Of a stretch of 21,896 nucleotides of DNA, positions 6,788-13,633 are shown piece after piece. The position numbers were made by a program, and so were the translations under genes. Source of the stretch: M3007 sp046155725 (GTDB lineage Bacteria > Bacteroidota > Bacteroidia > Chitinophagales > Saprospiraceae); assembly GCA_046155725.1 (NCBI GenBank), contig JBJXFT010000326.1, positions 1-21,896 of the forward strand, written 5' to 3'. Below the pieces are notes generated by a model. It did no database searches. It was not told the DNA's origin and saw nothing but the letters and a program-made list of their open reading frames with translations. Within the stretch, counting starts at the first letter, position 1, and every line of letters begins with the position of its first letter.

Positions 6788-7198
6788 ATGGCAAAGGACA
6801 AATACCACAGTCAAGTACGCGAGGCATTAGAGCGCGAGGGCTGGGTCATCACGCACGACCCTTACTTCATCCGGCTCGGCAGGCGGAAGGGCTACATAGA
6901 TTTGGGCGCGGAAATGATTGGCGCAGAGCGCGGCACGGAAAAAATCGCCGTTGAAATCAAGACCTTCTCCAGCCTCTCCGAAGTGGATGCATTTGAAGAT
7001 GCGCTCGGCCAGTTCTTGCTGTACAAGTCTGCCCTGCGCAAAAAGGAAACCGACCGTGTGTTGTTTTTGGCTGTGCCAAAGGGGTTTTACACCAGTTTTT
7101 TTGACGACCCCTTTTTTGTCGAAGTGGCCCAAGAGTACAATGTTTTTCTGCTGGTCTATGACGAGACCAAAAGCACTATCGAAAAATGGATAAAGTAA
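6788..7198 (+). CDS. XisH family protein (PD-(D/E)XK-like nuclease fold)
   Basis: 136 residues, the usual length of the family. The start MAKDKYHSQVREALEREGW is typical, so the ATG at 6788 is preferred over an upstream TTG. XisH was named as one of the factors controlling excision of the fdxN element in Anabaena; its fold belongs to the PD-(D/E)XK nuclease-like group. Candidate active-site residues are visible: D38 (YIDLGAE), E56 and K58 (VEIKTF), and Q75 (LGQFLLY). The 3' end overlaps xisI by 13 bases, indicating translational coupling and joint action. No fdxN-like excision element or serine recombinase is visible in the window, so an excision role here is not supported. The location beside a NACHT-type NTPase and a transposase relic suggests an accessory island. 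Confidence 0.9.
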   Translation: MAKDKYHSQVREALEREGWVITHDPYFIRLGRRKGYIDLGAEMIGAERGTEKIAVEIKTFSSLSEVDAFEDALGQFLLYKSALRKKETDRVLFLAVPKGFYTSFFDDPFFVEVAQEYNVFLLVYDETKSTIEKWIK

Positions 7199-7527
7199 AA
7201 AAATACAAAGCCGCCGCTCGCAAAGTAGTTGAGTACATCGCATCCATCTCTCCGTCCGATGAGAATGTAGAAACCCAACTCATCACCGACGACGAGCACG
7301 GCCATTACCTGCTGTACTCCGTTGGCTGGGAAAAGACCTACCGGGAGTATGGCTCATTCGTCCATTTGGATATCAAGCCCGATGGAAAGGTTTGGCTCCA
7401 GCACGATGGTACCGACCTGCGCGTAGCCTTGCTCCTCGTGGAGGAGGGCATTCCTAAAAAAGACATTGTTTTAGCCTTTCAAGCACCGCACCGCAGGGAG
7501 TTGTTGCCGGAATTCGCTTTGTCCTGA
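7186..7527 (+). CDS. XisI family protein
   Basis: 113 residues, full length for the family; its ending (LLPEFALS) is the usual type of C-terminus. It begins inside xisH (ATG 7186, 13-base overlap). Typical XisI features are the early VVEYI, YLLYSVGWE, FVHLDIKPDGKVWLQHDGTDL and a late GIPKKDIVLAFQAP. XisI is the invariable partner of XisH and probably binds it, but its biochemical role is not established to my knowledge. The stop codon abuts the transposase relic on the other strand, so the 3' flank of this pair was once a mobile element. Confidence 0.9.
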   Translation: MDKVKKYKAAARKVVEYIASISPSDENVETQLITDDEHGHYLLYSVGWEKTYREYGSFVHLDIKPDGKVWLQHDGTDLRVALLLVEEGIPKKDIVLAFQAPHRRELLPEFALS

Positions 7528-7735
7528 TTTTCCCACTGCAAAGGTGGGGAAATCGTGGTCGTTGACCGACTGGCTCTCTGTGCTGTAAGTGCTGCCCTTT
7601 ACTGCGCAGCCCAAGTCGGCCATTTTTAGTGCGATCTGCCCTTGGGTGAGGTGCGTCCATTTGACTGACCTGTCCTATGGCAGACCCGCTGTGCTGTGCT
7701 CGGCGGCATCTCAGAGTACCGGGTCGCTGGAGGCT
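7528..7735 (-). pseudogene. Decayed ISAzo13-family transposase fragment
   Basis: Read on the minus strand, one frame spells family-like text: AEHSTAGLP (about 7704-7678), VKWTHLTQGQIALKMADLG (7665-7609) and, directly afterwards, TYSTESQSVNDHDFPTFAVG (7590-7531). The first part resembles the pre-catalytic region and the last the VNDHDFP segment of the DDE domain of ISAzo13-type transposases. In an intact protein these are separated by a long stretch, so an internal deletion near 7600 is implied. Two stops interrupt the frame (TAG at 7677-7675, TGA at 7713-7711). No terminal repeats are recognised. The hairpin-like TTTTCCCAC/GTGGGGAAA at 7528-7552 lies in this relic and could still work as a terminator for xisI. 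Confidence 0.6.
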
Positions 7736-7752
7736 AACCACTTACAAACCTT

Positions 7753-8346
7753 TTAAACTCCCCTCCGCTCCGCCATCTTCTTTCGTATGCGGCTGAGGCT
7801 CTGCGGCTGGATGCCGAGGTAGGAGGCGATGTAGTGCTGCGGCACCCGCTGGAAAATGTCGGGAAAGCCGTCCAGCAGTTTGGTGTAGCGGGCCTCGGCG
7901 GAGTCGGCGCGCTGGCTCATCATCGTGTCAAGGCGGGCATCGGTGGCTTTGGCGTGGCGTATTTTGGCATAGAGGTCGAAGGCCGGGATGTCGCGGCGCA
8001 CCGTCTCGAAAGTCTCTTTGGTGTAGAGGAACATCTCGCAAGGCTCCAGCGCTTGCAGGTTGAAGGTGCTGGGCTGGCCGCTGTAAAAACTGCTCAGGTC
8101 GCCGATCCACCATTCCTCCACCGCAAAATAGACGATGTGCTCCTCGCCCGTTTCGTCCAAGCGGTAGTAGCGCAGGCAGCCCTTGTTCACGAAGCCCACA
8201 TACCGCGCCACCTGGCCTTCCATGAAAAGGTGTTCCTTTTTTTTCAGTTTCATGACTTTGGCGAGGTGCAGCATGAGTTCCGCCTCGGCTTCCGAGAGCG
8301 TCACCGTGCGGTTGAGGTGTTCAAAAAGGCGAGTGTGCTGAGCCAT
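7753..8346 (-). CDS. Crp/Fnr family transcriptional regulator
   Basis: 197 residues, typical of Bacteroidota cyclic-nucleotide-domain regulators. The ATG at 8346 is chosen: the upstream 36 codons of the frame include the intergenic region and do not match the family. The N-terminal effector domain has the beta-roll text LFMEGQVARYVGFVNKGCLR (40-59) and WIGDLSSF (80-87). The C-terminal helix-turn-helix is short (about 167-191, VPQHYIASYLGIQPQSLSRI). The arginine of the CRP cAMP pocket is not evident, so the ligand is unknown. It is divergently transcribed from the DUF1569 gene, with 144 bases between the starts, and may regulate that gene and itself. Confidence 0.92.
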   Translation of the reverse strand: MAQHTRLFEHLNRTVTLSEAEAELMLHLAKVMKLKKKEHLFMEGQVARYVGFVNKGCLRYYRLDETGEEHIVYFAVEEWWIGDLSSFYSGQPSTFNLQALEPCEMFLYTKETFETVRRDIPAFDLYAKIRHAKATDARLDTMMSQRADSAEARYTKLLDGFPDIFQRVPQHYIASYLGIQPQSLSRIRKKMAERRGV

Positions 8347-8490
8347 GTGGAGCGGGCTTTTTTTCGGGTAAAAATAGGGCGCGGCAAGGTTTGCCTTTGA
8401 ACAAAAAATGGGCAGCCGACTGAGCCGTTCAATTGTGCAACTTTGCAGCACCAAACCATAACTTGTTCACCAACAAAAGAAAAACAAGAC
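8347..8490. promoter_or_regulatory. Divergent promoter region of the regulator and the DUF1569 gene
   Basis: On the plus strand CAACTTTG at 8438-8445 is one base from the -7 consensus. On the minus strand TATTTTTA (about 8377-8370) is also one base away. Neither has a clear TTG at the right distance. Poly-T/A runs (about 8359-8365 and 8401-8408) make the region flexible. No clear palindromic Crp/Fnr operator is seen. Confidence 0.35.
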
Positions 8491-8955
8491 ATGAAAGACA
8501 ACCTGCTCAACCCGGCCACTCAGCAAGCCACCATCGAGCGCATCCAGCGGCTCAGCCCCGATACGCAGCACCAATGGGGCAAGATGACCGTCAACGAAGC
8601 CGTCTGCCACATGGCCGACCCCTTCCGCGACGTGCTGAGCCTGCGGCAAACCAAGCCCGCCATGCCGCGCCTCATCCAGCCCCTGCTGCGCCTGATGGTG
8701 CTGACCGAAAAAGACTGGAAGCCCGGCACGCCCACCCTCCAGGTGTACCGTCAGGGCGACGGTGGCGGCGGCACTCCGCCCACCGATTTTGAGACCGACA
8801 GGGCGGTGCTTCTGGGCTTCATCACCCAGTTTTGTTCCAAAGCCGAGGACTTCAAGTTCGGCCCTCACCCCGGCATCGGCCAACTCACGCGCGAGCAGAA
8901 CGGCTTTATGATGTGGAAGCACACCGACCACCATTTGCGGCAGTTTGGGGTGTAA
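8491..8955 (+). CDS. DUF1569 family protein (DinB-like putative metal-binding fold)
   Basis: 154 residues from the ATG at 8491, which follows an A-rich leader; 16 upstream codons are rejected because they cover the intergenic region. The family signatures are visible: WGKMTVNEAVCHM (29-41) and the C-terminal KHTDHHLRQFGV (143-154). H40, H144, H147 and H148 probably form the metal site, as in DinB/YfiT-type four-helix proteins. Function is not established; relatives are often called DinB-like thiol transferases or left as unknown function. A Gly-rich patch (residues 91-94) sits in the central loop. It is divergent from a Crp/Fnr regulator, suggesting shared regulation. Confidence 0.85.
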   Translation: MKDNLLNPATQQATIERIQRLSPDTQHQWGKMTVNEAVCHMADPFRDVLSLRQTKPAMPRLIQPLLRLMVLTEKDWKPGTPTLQVYRQGDGGGGTPPTDFETDRAVLLGFITQFCSKAEDFKFGPHPGIGQLTREQNGFMMWKHTDHHLRQFGV

Positions 8956-9026
8956 CGCCCGTATCCGCTGCCGGCCCTGACGCGGCCTGTCGGCTGCCGA
9001 CGGCGCCCAAAGTGGTGTGATTCTCT

Positions 9027-9046
9027 GCGGGGGGGAATAAACCCGC
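9027..9046. terminator. Possible hairpin between convergent genes
   Basis: GCGGG and CCCGC flank a purine/A-rich loop between the DUF1569 gene and feoB, which converge. There is no T-tract. A second small dyad (GTCGG/CCGAC, 8989-9001) lies nearby. Confidence 0.3.
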
Positions 9047-9075
9047 GCAAATCCGCCCACTCCGCGTCATCCCCG

Positions 9076-11253
9076 TTACGAGAACACCACATACACCAGC
9101 CAAGCGGCCAAGTACGCCAGCCCGCTCATAAACACAAATTGGAAGGCGGCCCATTTCCAACTCCCCGTTTCGCGGCGCACCACGGCCAAAGTGCTGAAGC
9201 ACTGCATCGCCAGCGCATAAAAAACCAGCAGCGAAAGTGCCGTGGCAAGCGAATAGACGGGCTTTCCTGTGTCGCCAAATTTTTCGTTTTTCATGCGTTC
9301 GCGGAGCGTGGCCTTGGCCGCGTTGTCAGAGCGGTCATTGATGTCAGCCTCCGCGCCGCCCATATTGTACAGCACCGCCAAAGTGCCGGTGAAAACCTCC
9401 CGCGCAGCAAACGACGTGAGCAGCGCGATGCCGATTTTCCAGTCGTAGCCCAAGGGGCGGATGACGGGCTCCATCCACTTTCCGGCTTGGCCGGCCCAAG
9501 AGGCTTCGAGGCGGCGTTGCTGTACCAGCCCCTCGGTGTCAACAGAATCAAACCTGGATTGCAAAGCCTCGGTTTGCGCCGCACGGTCTGCTTGTTCCAT
9601 AGAGTCGCCCGGCCCAAAGCGCGACAAAGCCCACAGCGCTATGGAAACGAGTAGGATGATTTTGCCTGCCCCGACCACGAATGCCTGCACTTTCCCCCAC
9701 ACGTCCAGCAGCACATTTTTCCAAAGCGGCATCCGGTACACAGGCAGTTCGATGGCGAGGAACGAGTGCTCGCGCCGGTTCAGCCAGCGTTTCATCACCC
9801 AGCCAGAAGCAAAAGCGGCCAACACGCCCAGCACGTACATCGCGCCGAAAACCAAGGATTGCAAACTCAGCACCCCGCCCAACTTTACTGCCGGGACGGC
9901 CAGCCCGATCAGCACCAGATAGACCGGGATGCGCGCACTGCAACTGATAAAGGGCGTCACCATCACCGTGATGAGCCGCTCTTGCCAATTGCCGATGGTG
10001 CGGCTGCTCATGATGGCCGGCACCGCACACGCGCTCCCGCTGATGAGCGACACCATGCTCCGCCCGTTCATGCCAAAGCGGCGCATCGTTTTGTCGAACA
10101 TGAAAACCACCCGCGACATATACCCCACTTCTTCCAAAATGCTGACGAGCAGAAACAAAATGGCGATTTGAGGCACAAAAACCAAGATGCCGCCCAGTCC
10201 CGCCAGAATGCCGTCGGTGAGTAGTTCGGTGTACCAAGCCGCAGGCATCCGCGCCGTCAAGAAATCCGACAGGCTGCCAAAACCACTTTCAATCCAGTCC
10301 ATCGGATAAACGCTCCAATCAAAAATGGCTTGGAACACAAGCATCATCACGGCAAAGAAAATCAGTGGCCCCGCCACGCGATGGGTCAGCACCGCGTCAA
10401 TGCGGTCAGTGGGTGTGTTGGGAAAGGCGGCAGGCCGCACGATGGCGGCTTGGGAGATGGGTGTGAAACGGTCGTAGCGTTCCAGCGTTTCGTCCACCTG
10501 AGCACGGAGCGACTGAAAATTTTTGGTGGAAACAATGGTCGTCACCGTTTCTTTTTCCCCGTTTTTCAAAAAAGGAAGCCACGCCGCATGGTGCGCGAGG
10601 AGCAGGGCGCGGTAAGGGTTTTCGACCCCCAAATTTTGCCGAACGGCCTCGGAGACTTGCTTCTCCAAATCGGTGAGCGGGTAGAACGGTGAACGATGAA
10701 CGATGAACGATGAACGGTTGCTGGCTTCCGTGTGTCGCACCATCTTCTCCAATTCCACAATGAGCCGCATCGTGTTTTGCCCCGTGCGGCCACTGATGGG
10801 GATGACCGGCACGCCAAAGGCTTCGGCGAGTTTGGAAGCGTTCACCTTGATGCCCAGTTCTGCCGCGCTGTCCGACATATTGAGCGCGAGCAAAAGCGGG
10901 AGGTTCAGGTCCAAAAGTTGGGTGAAGAGCAGCAGGTGTTTTTCCAACTTTGTCACATCGGCCACATACACGAATGCATCGGGGAAAAACGGGTCGGCAG
11001 GATTGGTCAGCACCGAGGCCACCACTTTTTCATCGGTAGAAGTGGGGTACAGGCTGTATGTGCCGGGAAAATCGTAGAGCGTGGCCTCCTGACCACTGGG
11101 AAATCGGAACGTGCCTTCCTTCACCTCCACCGTCACGCCGGGGAAATTGCCCGTGCGCTGCCGCAAGCCCGTCATCTGGTTGAAAACCGTGGACTTGCCG
11201 CTGTTGGGGTTGCCGATAAGCGCGATTTTGAGAGAGGGGGAGGCTTCGGTCAT
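9076..11253 (-). CDS. Ferrous iron transport protein FeoB
   Basis: 725 residues from the ATG at 11253; 13 upstream codons are not family-like. The N-terminal G domain has G1 GNPNSGKS (14-21), a G2-region TGNFPGVT, G3 DFPG (61-64) and G4 NMSD (125-128). It is followed by a helical linker and a polytopic membrane domain with the two Gate motifs, including SGSACAVPAIMSSRTI, and a C-terminal set of membrane helices. It imports Fe2+ across the inner membrane, powered or gated by GTP hydrolysis. It is downstream of feoA with 47 bases between, almost certainly one operon. One oddity: residues about 179-191 (NRSSFIVHRSPFY) are the translation of a five-unit GAACGAT heptamer array, lying between the G domain and the linker helices. 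The gene looks otherwise intact. Confidence 0.97.
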   Translation of the reverse strand: MTEASPSLKIALIGNPNSGKSTVFNQMTGLRQRTGNFPGVTVEVKEGTFRFPSGQEATLYDFPGTYSLYPTSTDEKVVASVLTNPADPFFPDAFVYVADVTKLEKHLLLFTQLLDLNLPLLLALNMSDSAAELGIKVNASKLAEAFGVPVIPISGRTGQNTMRLIVELEKMVRHTEASNRSSFIVHRSPFYPLTDLEKQVSEAVRQNLGVENPYRALLLAHHAAWLPFLKNGEKETVTTIVSTKNFQSLRAQVDETLERYDRFTPISQAAIVRPAAFPNTPTDRIDAVLTHRVAGPLIFFAVMMLVFQAIFDWSVYPMDWIESGFGSLSDFLTARMPAAWYTELLTDGILAGLGGILVFVPQIAILFLLVSILEEVGYMSRVVFMFDKTMRRFGMNGRSMVSLISGSACAVPAIMSSRTIGNWQERLITVMVTPFISCSARIPVYLVLIGLAVPAVKLGGVLSLQSLVFGAMYVLGVLAAFASGWVMKRWLNRREHSFLAIELPVYRMPLWKNVLLDVWGKVQAFVVGAGKIILLVSIALWALSRFGPGDSMEQADRAAQTEALQSRFDSVDTEGLVQQRRLEASWAGQAGKWMEPVIRPLGYDWKIGIALLTSFAAREVFTGTLAVLYNMGGAEADINDRSDNAAKATLRERMKNEKFGDTGKPVYSLATALSLLVFYALAMQCFSTLAVVRRETGSWKWAAFQFVFMSGLAYLAAWLVYVVFS
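10684..10718 (-). repeat. GAACGAT heptamer array translated within feoB
   Basis: Five perfect or near-perfect 7-bp units (GAACGGT, three GAACGAT, GAACGGT). It is read on the minus strand as SSFIVHRS-type residues within FeoB. It is the same unit family as at 6697-6731 and 13564-13591. Confidence 0.85.
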
Positions 11254-11300
11254 GATGATGGTGGCGCGAAATTCACTTCGCGCGAAATCCAAGGGCAGGG

Positions 11301-11534
11301 TTATACTTCCAAAAGGATACTGGATGCTTCTTCCTCCCGGAGCGCAAGCCGCACCCCATCAGCCTTTACATAATAGGCGCTTCCGAAGGGCGATTTCCGA
11401 ATCATCTCTATGCGGGTGCCGGGCAGAACGCCCATCGAGGTGAGTTTGCAAGCCAAAGCCGAATCGTCAAAAGCGATGGCACGGGCGCTCTCATTGACTT
11501 TCAAATCGGGGATGGTACGGTAACGACGTTGCAT
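11301..11534 (-). CDS. FeoA domain protein
   Basis: 77 residues, a stand-alone FeoA with an SH3-like beta-barrel fold. Typical text includes KLTSMGVLPGTRIEMIRKSPFGSAYYVK (residues 30-57) and ALREEEASSILLE at the end. FeoA is a small cytoplasmic partner of FeoB and the gene is placed 47 bases upstream of feoB on the same strand. The ATG at 11534 is the only plausible start. A perfect -7 box and a hairpin lie in the upstream ~120 bases. Confidence 0.93.
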   Translation of the reverse strand: MQRRYRTIPDLKVNESARAIAFDDSALACKLTSMGVLPGTRIEMIRKSPFGSAYYVKADGVRLALREEEASSILLEV

Positions 11535-11564
11535 ATTTTTTCTGGCTTGGACTGTTGAACGTTA

Positions 11565-11657
11565 GGCTGCTGTAGGCTTTGGGGGCCATGAACCCAGCAA
11601 GTCCAGCAGCCCAAATGTGCTTCCGGCTAATTTAGACAAAATCAGCGCACAAATGTA
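11565..11657 (-). promoter_or_regulatory. Putative feoAB promoter and structured 5' leader
   Basis: On the minus strand, TACATTTG (11657-11650) is a perfect match to TAnnTTTG, about 115 bases before the feoA start. Within the predicted leader an 8-base perfect dyad, CAGCAGCC/GGCTGCTG (11611-11604 and 11572-11565), encloses a smaller GGG/CCC stem. No Fur or DtxR box is recognisable. A leader-based control is possible but unproven. Confidence 0.4.
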
Positions 11658-11925
11658 GATGGGCAAAGCCTTTGGGGGGTAACGTTTCAAACACGTTTTT
11701 GTCAAAAAATTCCAATCCACAGGGTTAGTTTCGCCGCCAAGTTTTGGGTACGCCTTATTGTGCATTATGGTGTGCCTAAGCCTACTGCCACATCATCACC
11801 AACGAGGGGTCTATCAACGAAGTGCTGGACGGGTTGGGCATCAAGCACGGAAACCTCGGCACACCCCGCCGCGTGCGATGAAAAACGTACCTTGTGCTTC
11901 TTTTTCCACCAATCAGACGCACACC
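11658..11925. other. Gap between feoA and the DoxX gene
   Basis: No full gene is seen. TTTTTG-T-CAAAAA at about 11695-11707 is a small dyad. A 33-codon plus-strand open segment at 11780-11881 has protein-like composition and is listed separately. The DoxX leader (11882-11925) is AT-rich. Confidence 0.4.
11780..11881 (+). pseudogene. Possible C-terminal fragment of a lost gene
   Basis: The frame spells YCHIITNEGSINEVLDGLG followed by IKHGNLGTPRRVR and a TGA. Composition and hydrophobic pattern look like a genuine protein tail, but a TAA immediately precedes it and no start codon is present. I cannot name a family. It may be a gene remnant or chance. Confidence 0.25.
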
Positions 11926-12324
11926 ATGGACTTGATTTTCACCAACCTGCCCACGCTCTTTGTCACGGCTTTTTTCGCCATCCTTTTCCTCCAATCGGGG
12001 CTTGACAAGGTGCTGGACTACCGGGGCAACCTCGATTACTTCACGGATCATTTCAAAAAAAGCCCTTTGGCCAGCAGCGTGAGTCTGCTGCTGCCCACCA
12101 TCACGGTGCTCGAAATGGGGACGGGTGCCGTGTCGGCTTGGGCATTCTTGCAAACCTTGCTGACCGGCCAGAGCGGGGCTGCCATTTTCAGCCCGGCCTT
12201 GGCGGGGATGTCGCTTTTGGGCCTGTTCTTGGGGCAGCGCGTGGCGAAGGACTATGGCGGCGCGGCGGCTTTGGTGCCTTATTTTGTGGTGGTGCTGCTG
12301 GGGCTTTGGATGATAAAGATGTGA
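11926..12324 (+). CDS. DoxX-like small membrane protein
   Basis: 132 residues with four predicted membrane helices (about 6-24, 47-70, 84-104, 113-131). The text FAILFLQSGLDKVLDYRGN (18-36) near the first helix, then a loop with FKKSP, is the DoxX/DoxD-type pattern. These are integral membrane proteins linked in various bacteria to quinone or thiosulfate oxidation or redox stress, but function here is undetermined. The ATG at 11926 is chosen because the first helix starts there; upstream codons translate intergenic DNA. A heptamer array starts 9 bases after the stop codon. Confidence 0.85.
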   Translation: MDLIFTNLPTLFVTAFFAILFLQSGLDKVLDYRGNLDYFTDHFKKSPLASSVSLLLPTITVLEMGTGAVSAWAFLQTLLTGQSGAAIFSPALAGMSLLGLFLGQRVAKDYGGAAALVPYFVVVLLGLWMIKM

Positions 12325-12332
12325 GGCAGTTT

Positions 12333-12381
12333 CAAGTGGCAAGTTTCAAGTTTCAAGTGGCAAGTTTCAAGTGGCAAGTAT
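12333..12381 (+). repeat. CAAGTNN heptamer array
   Basis: Seven uninterrupted 7-bp units, all CAAGT plus GG, TT or AT. The same CAAGT word with 7- to 8-bp spacing builds the inverted repeat at 15729-15841. It lies between the DoxX gene and the next gene. Confidence 0.9.
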
Positions 12382-12443
12382 GACCACGCGCACCTTTGCA
12401 AGAGCCCTGCTCTGTTTTTGACAAGATTAAACCGGTTTGCAGA

Positions 12444-13550
12444 ATGGTTTTGACACGTACCTTTCTTCGCCGCCTGCTCGGCGGCTTTTTGCTCCTCTTG
12501 ATTTGCTATTTCGGTGGGCTGTTGGCCTACGGCTGCGCCACGGACTGGCAACCCGGGCCGGCGCCCACGCCCTTGGCTTTTGAACAAGTTTCGGAAAGAA
12601 AAACATTGACGGACAGCGTGTTCACCCTCGTCACTTGGAATGTCGGCTACGGCGGGCTGGGGGCGGAATCAGATTTTTTCTACGACGACGAGGGGATGTG
12701 GCGCTCCGGCAGCAGCATGACCCGATGCCCCCGGCAGTTGGTGGAAAAAAACCTGGACGGCGCGCTGGGCTTCTTGCAGAACAACAAGGACAGCGTGGAT
12801 TTTTTCCTCTTGCAGGAAGCCGACATCGAATCGGACCGCAGCCACCGCACGCGGCAGTACGATGCTTACCAAAAATCGCTGCCGGGCTTTATGGCCGATT
12901 TCGCGGTCAACTACAAATGTGGCCGTGTGCCAATCCCCTTGCTCGAGCCTTGGAATGCTTACGGCGAAGTGCTGTCCGGGCTGGCCACGTTCAGCCGATA
13001 CCAGCCCTCGGAAGCCACGCGCCACCAACTGCCGGGCCACTACCCGATGCCCGACCGGATGTTCCAGCTCGACCGATGCGCCGCGCTGCACCGCTACCCC
13101 ACTGCCGGGGGGAAAGATTTGGTGGTCATCAATCTGCACAACTCGGCCTACGACCCCGGCGACAAAATAAAAGCCATCCAACTGCCGTACCTCCGCGACC
13201 TGGCGCTGGCTGAACACGCCAAAGGAAACTATGTGGTGCTGGGCGGCGATTGGAACCAATGCCCGCCAAACTTCCGCTTCGATTCGTTCATGCCCGGCAA
13301 TGCGCAAGGCTACGCGCAGGGCAATTTGCCGCCCGATTTTTTCCCCGAAGGCTGGGCCTACGCCTACGACCCCACGGTGCCGACCAACCGAAAGGCCCGC
13401 GACCCTTACCTGAAAGGCAAGACTTTCGAGACGCTGATTGATTTTTTCCTCGTGTCGCCCAATGTGCGCATCCGTTCGGTGCGGGGCATTGGCCAAGGCT
13501 TTCAGTTTTCTGACCATCAGCCGGTGTGGTTGAAAGTCGAGTTGGAGTGA
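12444..13550 (+). CDS. Membrane-anchored endonuclease/exonuclease/phosphatase (EEP) family protein
   Basis: 368 residues. An N-terminal anchor (about 10-29) is followed by an EEP domain with the metal and catalytic signatures in order: TWNVGYGG (64-71, N66), LLQEAD (122-127, E125), a central NLHNSAYDPGDK (230-241, H232), GGDWNQ (267-272, D269, N271) and the terminal SDHQPV (356-361, D357, H358). This is the DNase I/sphingomyelinase/exonuclease III fold, so it is a Mg2+-dependent phosphodiesterase or phosphatase; the substrate (nucleic acid, phosphoinositide or sphingolipid) cannot be told. The ATG at 12444 is preferred to a TTG at 12396, which lies in a CACCTTTG box. The catalytic domain probably faces the periplasm (inference). 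Confidence 0.92.
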   Translation: MVLTRTFLRRLLGGFLLLLICYFGGLLAYGCATDWQPGPAPTPLAFEQVSERKTLTDSVFTLVTWNVGYGGLGAESDFFYDDEGMWRSGSSMTRCPRQLVEKNLDGALGFLQNNKDSVDFFLLQEADIESDRSHRTRQYDAYQKSLPGFMADFAVNYKCGRVPIPLLEPWNAYGEVLSGLATFSRYQPSEATRHQLPGHYPMPDRMFQLDRCAALHRYPTAGGKDLVVINLHNSAYDPGDKIKAIQLPYLRDLALAEHAKGNYVVLGGDWNQCPPNFRFDSFMPGNAQGYAQGNLPPDFFPEGWAYAYDPTVPTNRKARDPYLKGKTFETLIDFFLVSPNVRIRSVRGIGQGFQFSDHQPVWLKVELE

Positions 13551-13563
13551 GTGCGTCATTAGA

Positions 13564-13591
13564 ATTGTTCATCGTTTATAGTTCATCGCAC
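13564..13591 (-). repeat. Degenerate GAACGAT-type heptamer array (minus sense)
   Basis: Four 7-bp units read on the minus strand (GTGCGAT, GAACTAT, AAACGAT, GAACAAT). Same family as at 6697 and 10684. It sits between the EEP gene and the next promoter. Confidence 0.6.
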
Positions 13592-13609
13592 ACTTAGAAA
13601 GTTTGGCGG

Positions 13610-13617
13610 TACTTTTG
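13610..13617 (+). promoter_or_regulatory. Candidate -7 box of the T9SS propeller gene
   Basis: TACTTTTG perfectly matches TAnnTTTG and lies 16 bases before the ATG at 13634. No TTG lies at 19-21 bases upstream, so the -33 element is weak. Confidence 0.5.
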
Positions 13618-13633
13618 TCCAAACCGATAGCCC

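Noticed and set aside
11562..11765. 67-codon minus-strand frame upstream of feoA
   Set aside because: No start context, no recognisable features, and it overlaps the predicted feoAB promoter and leader.
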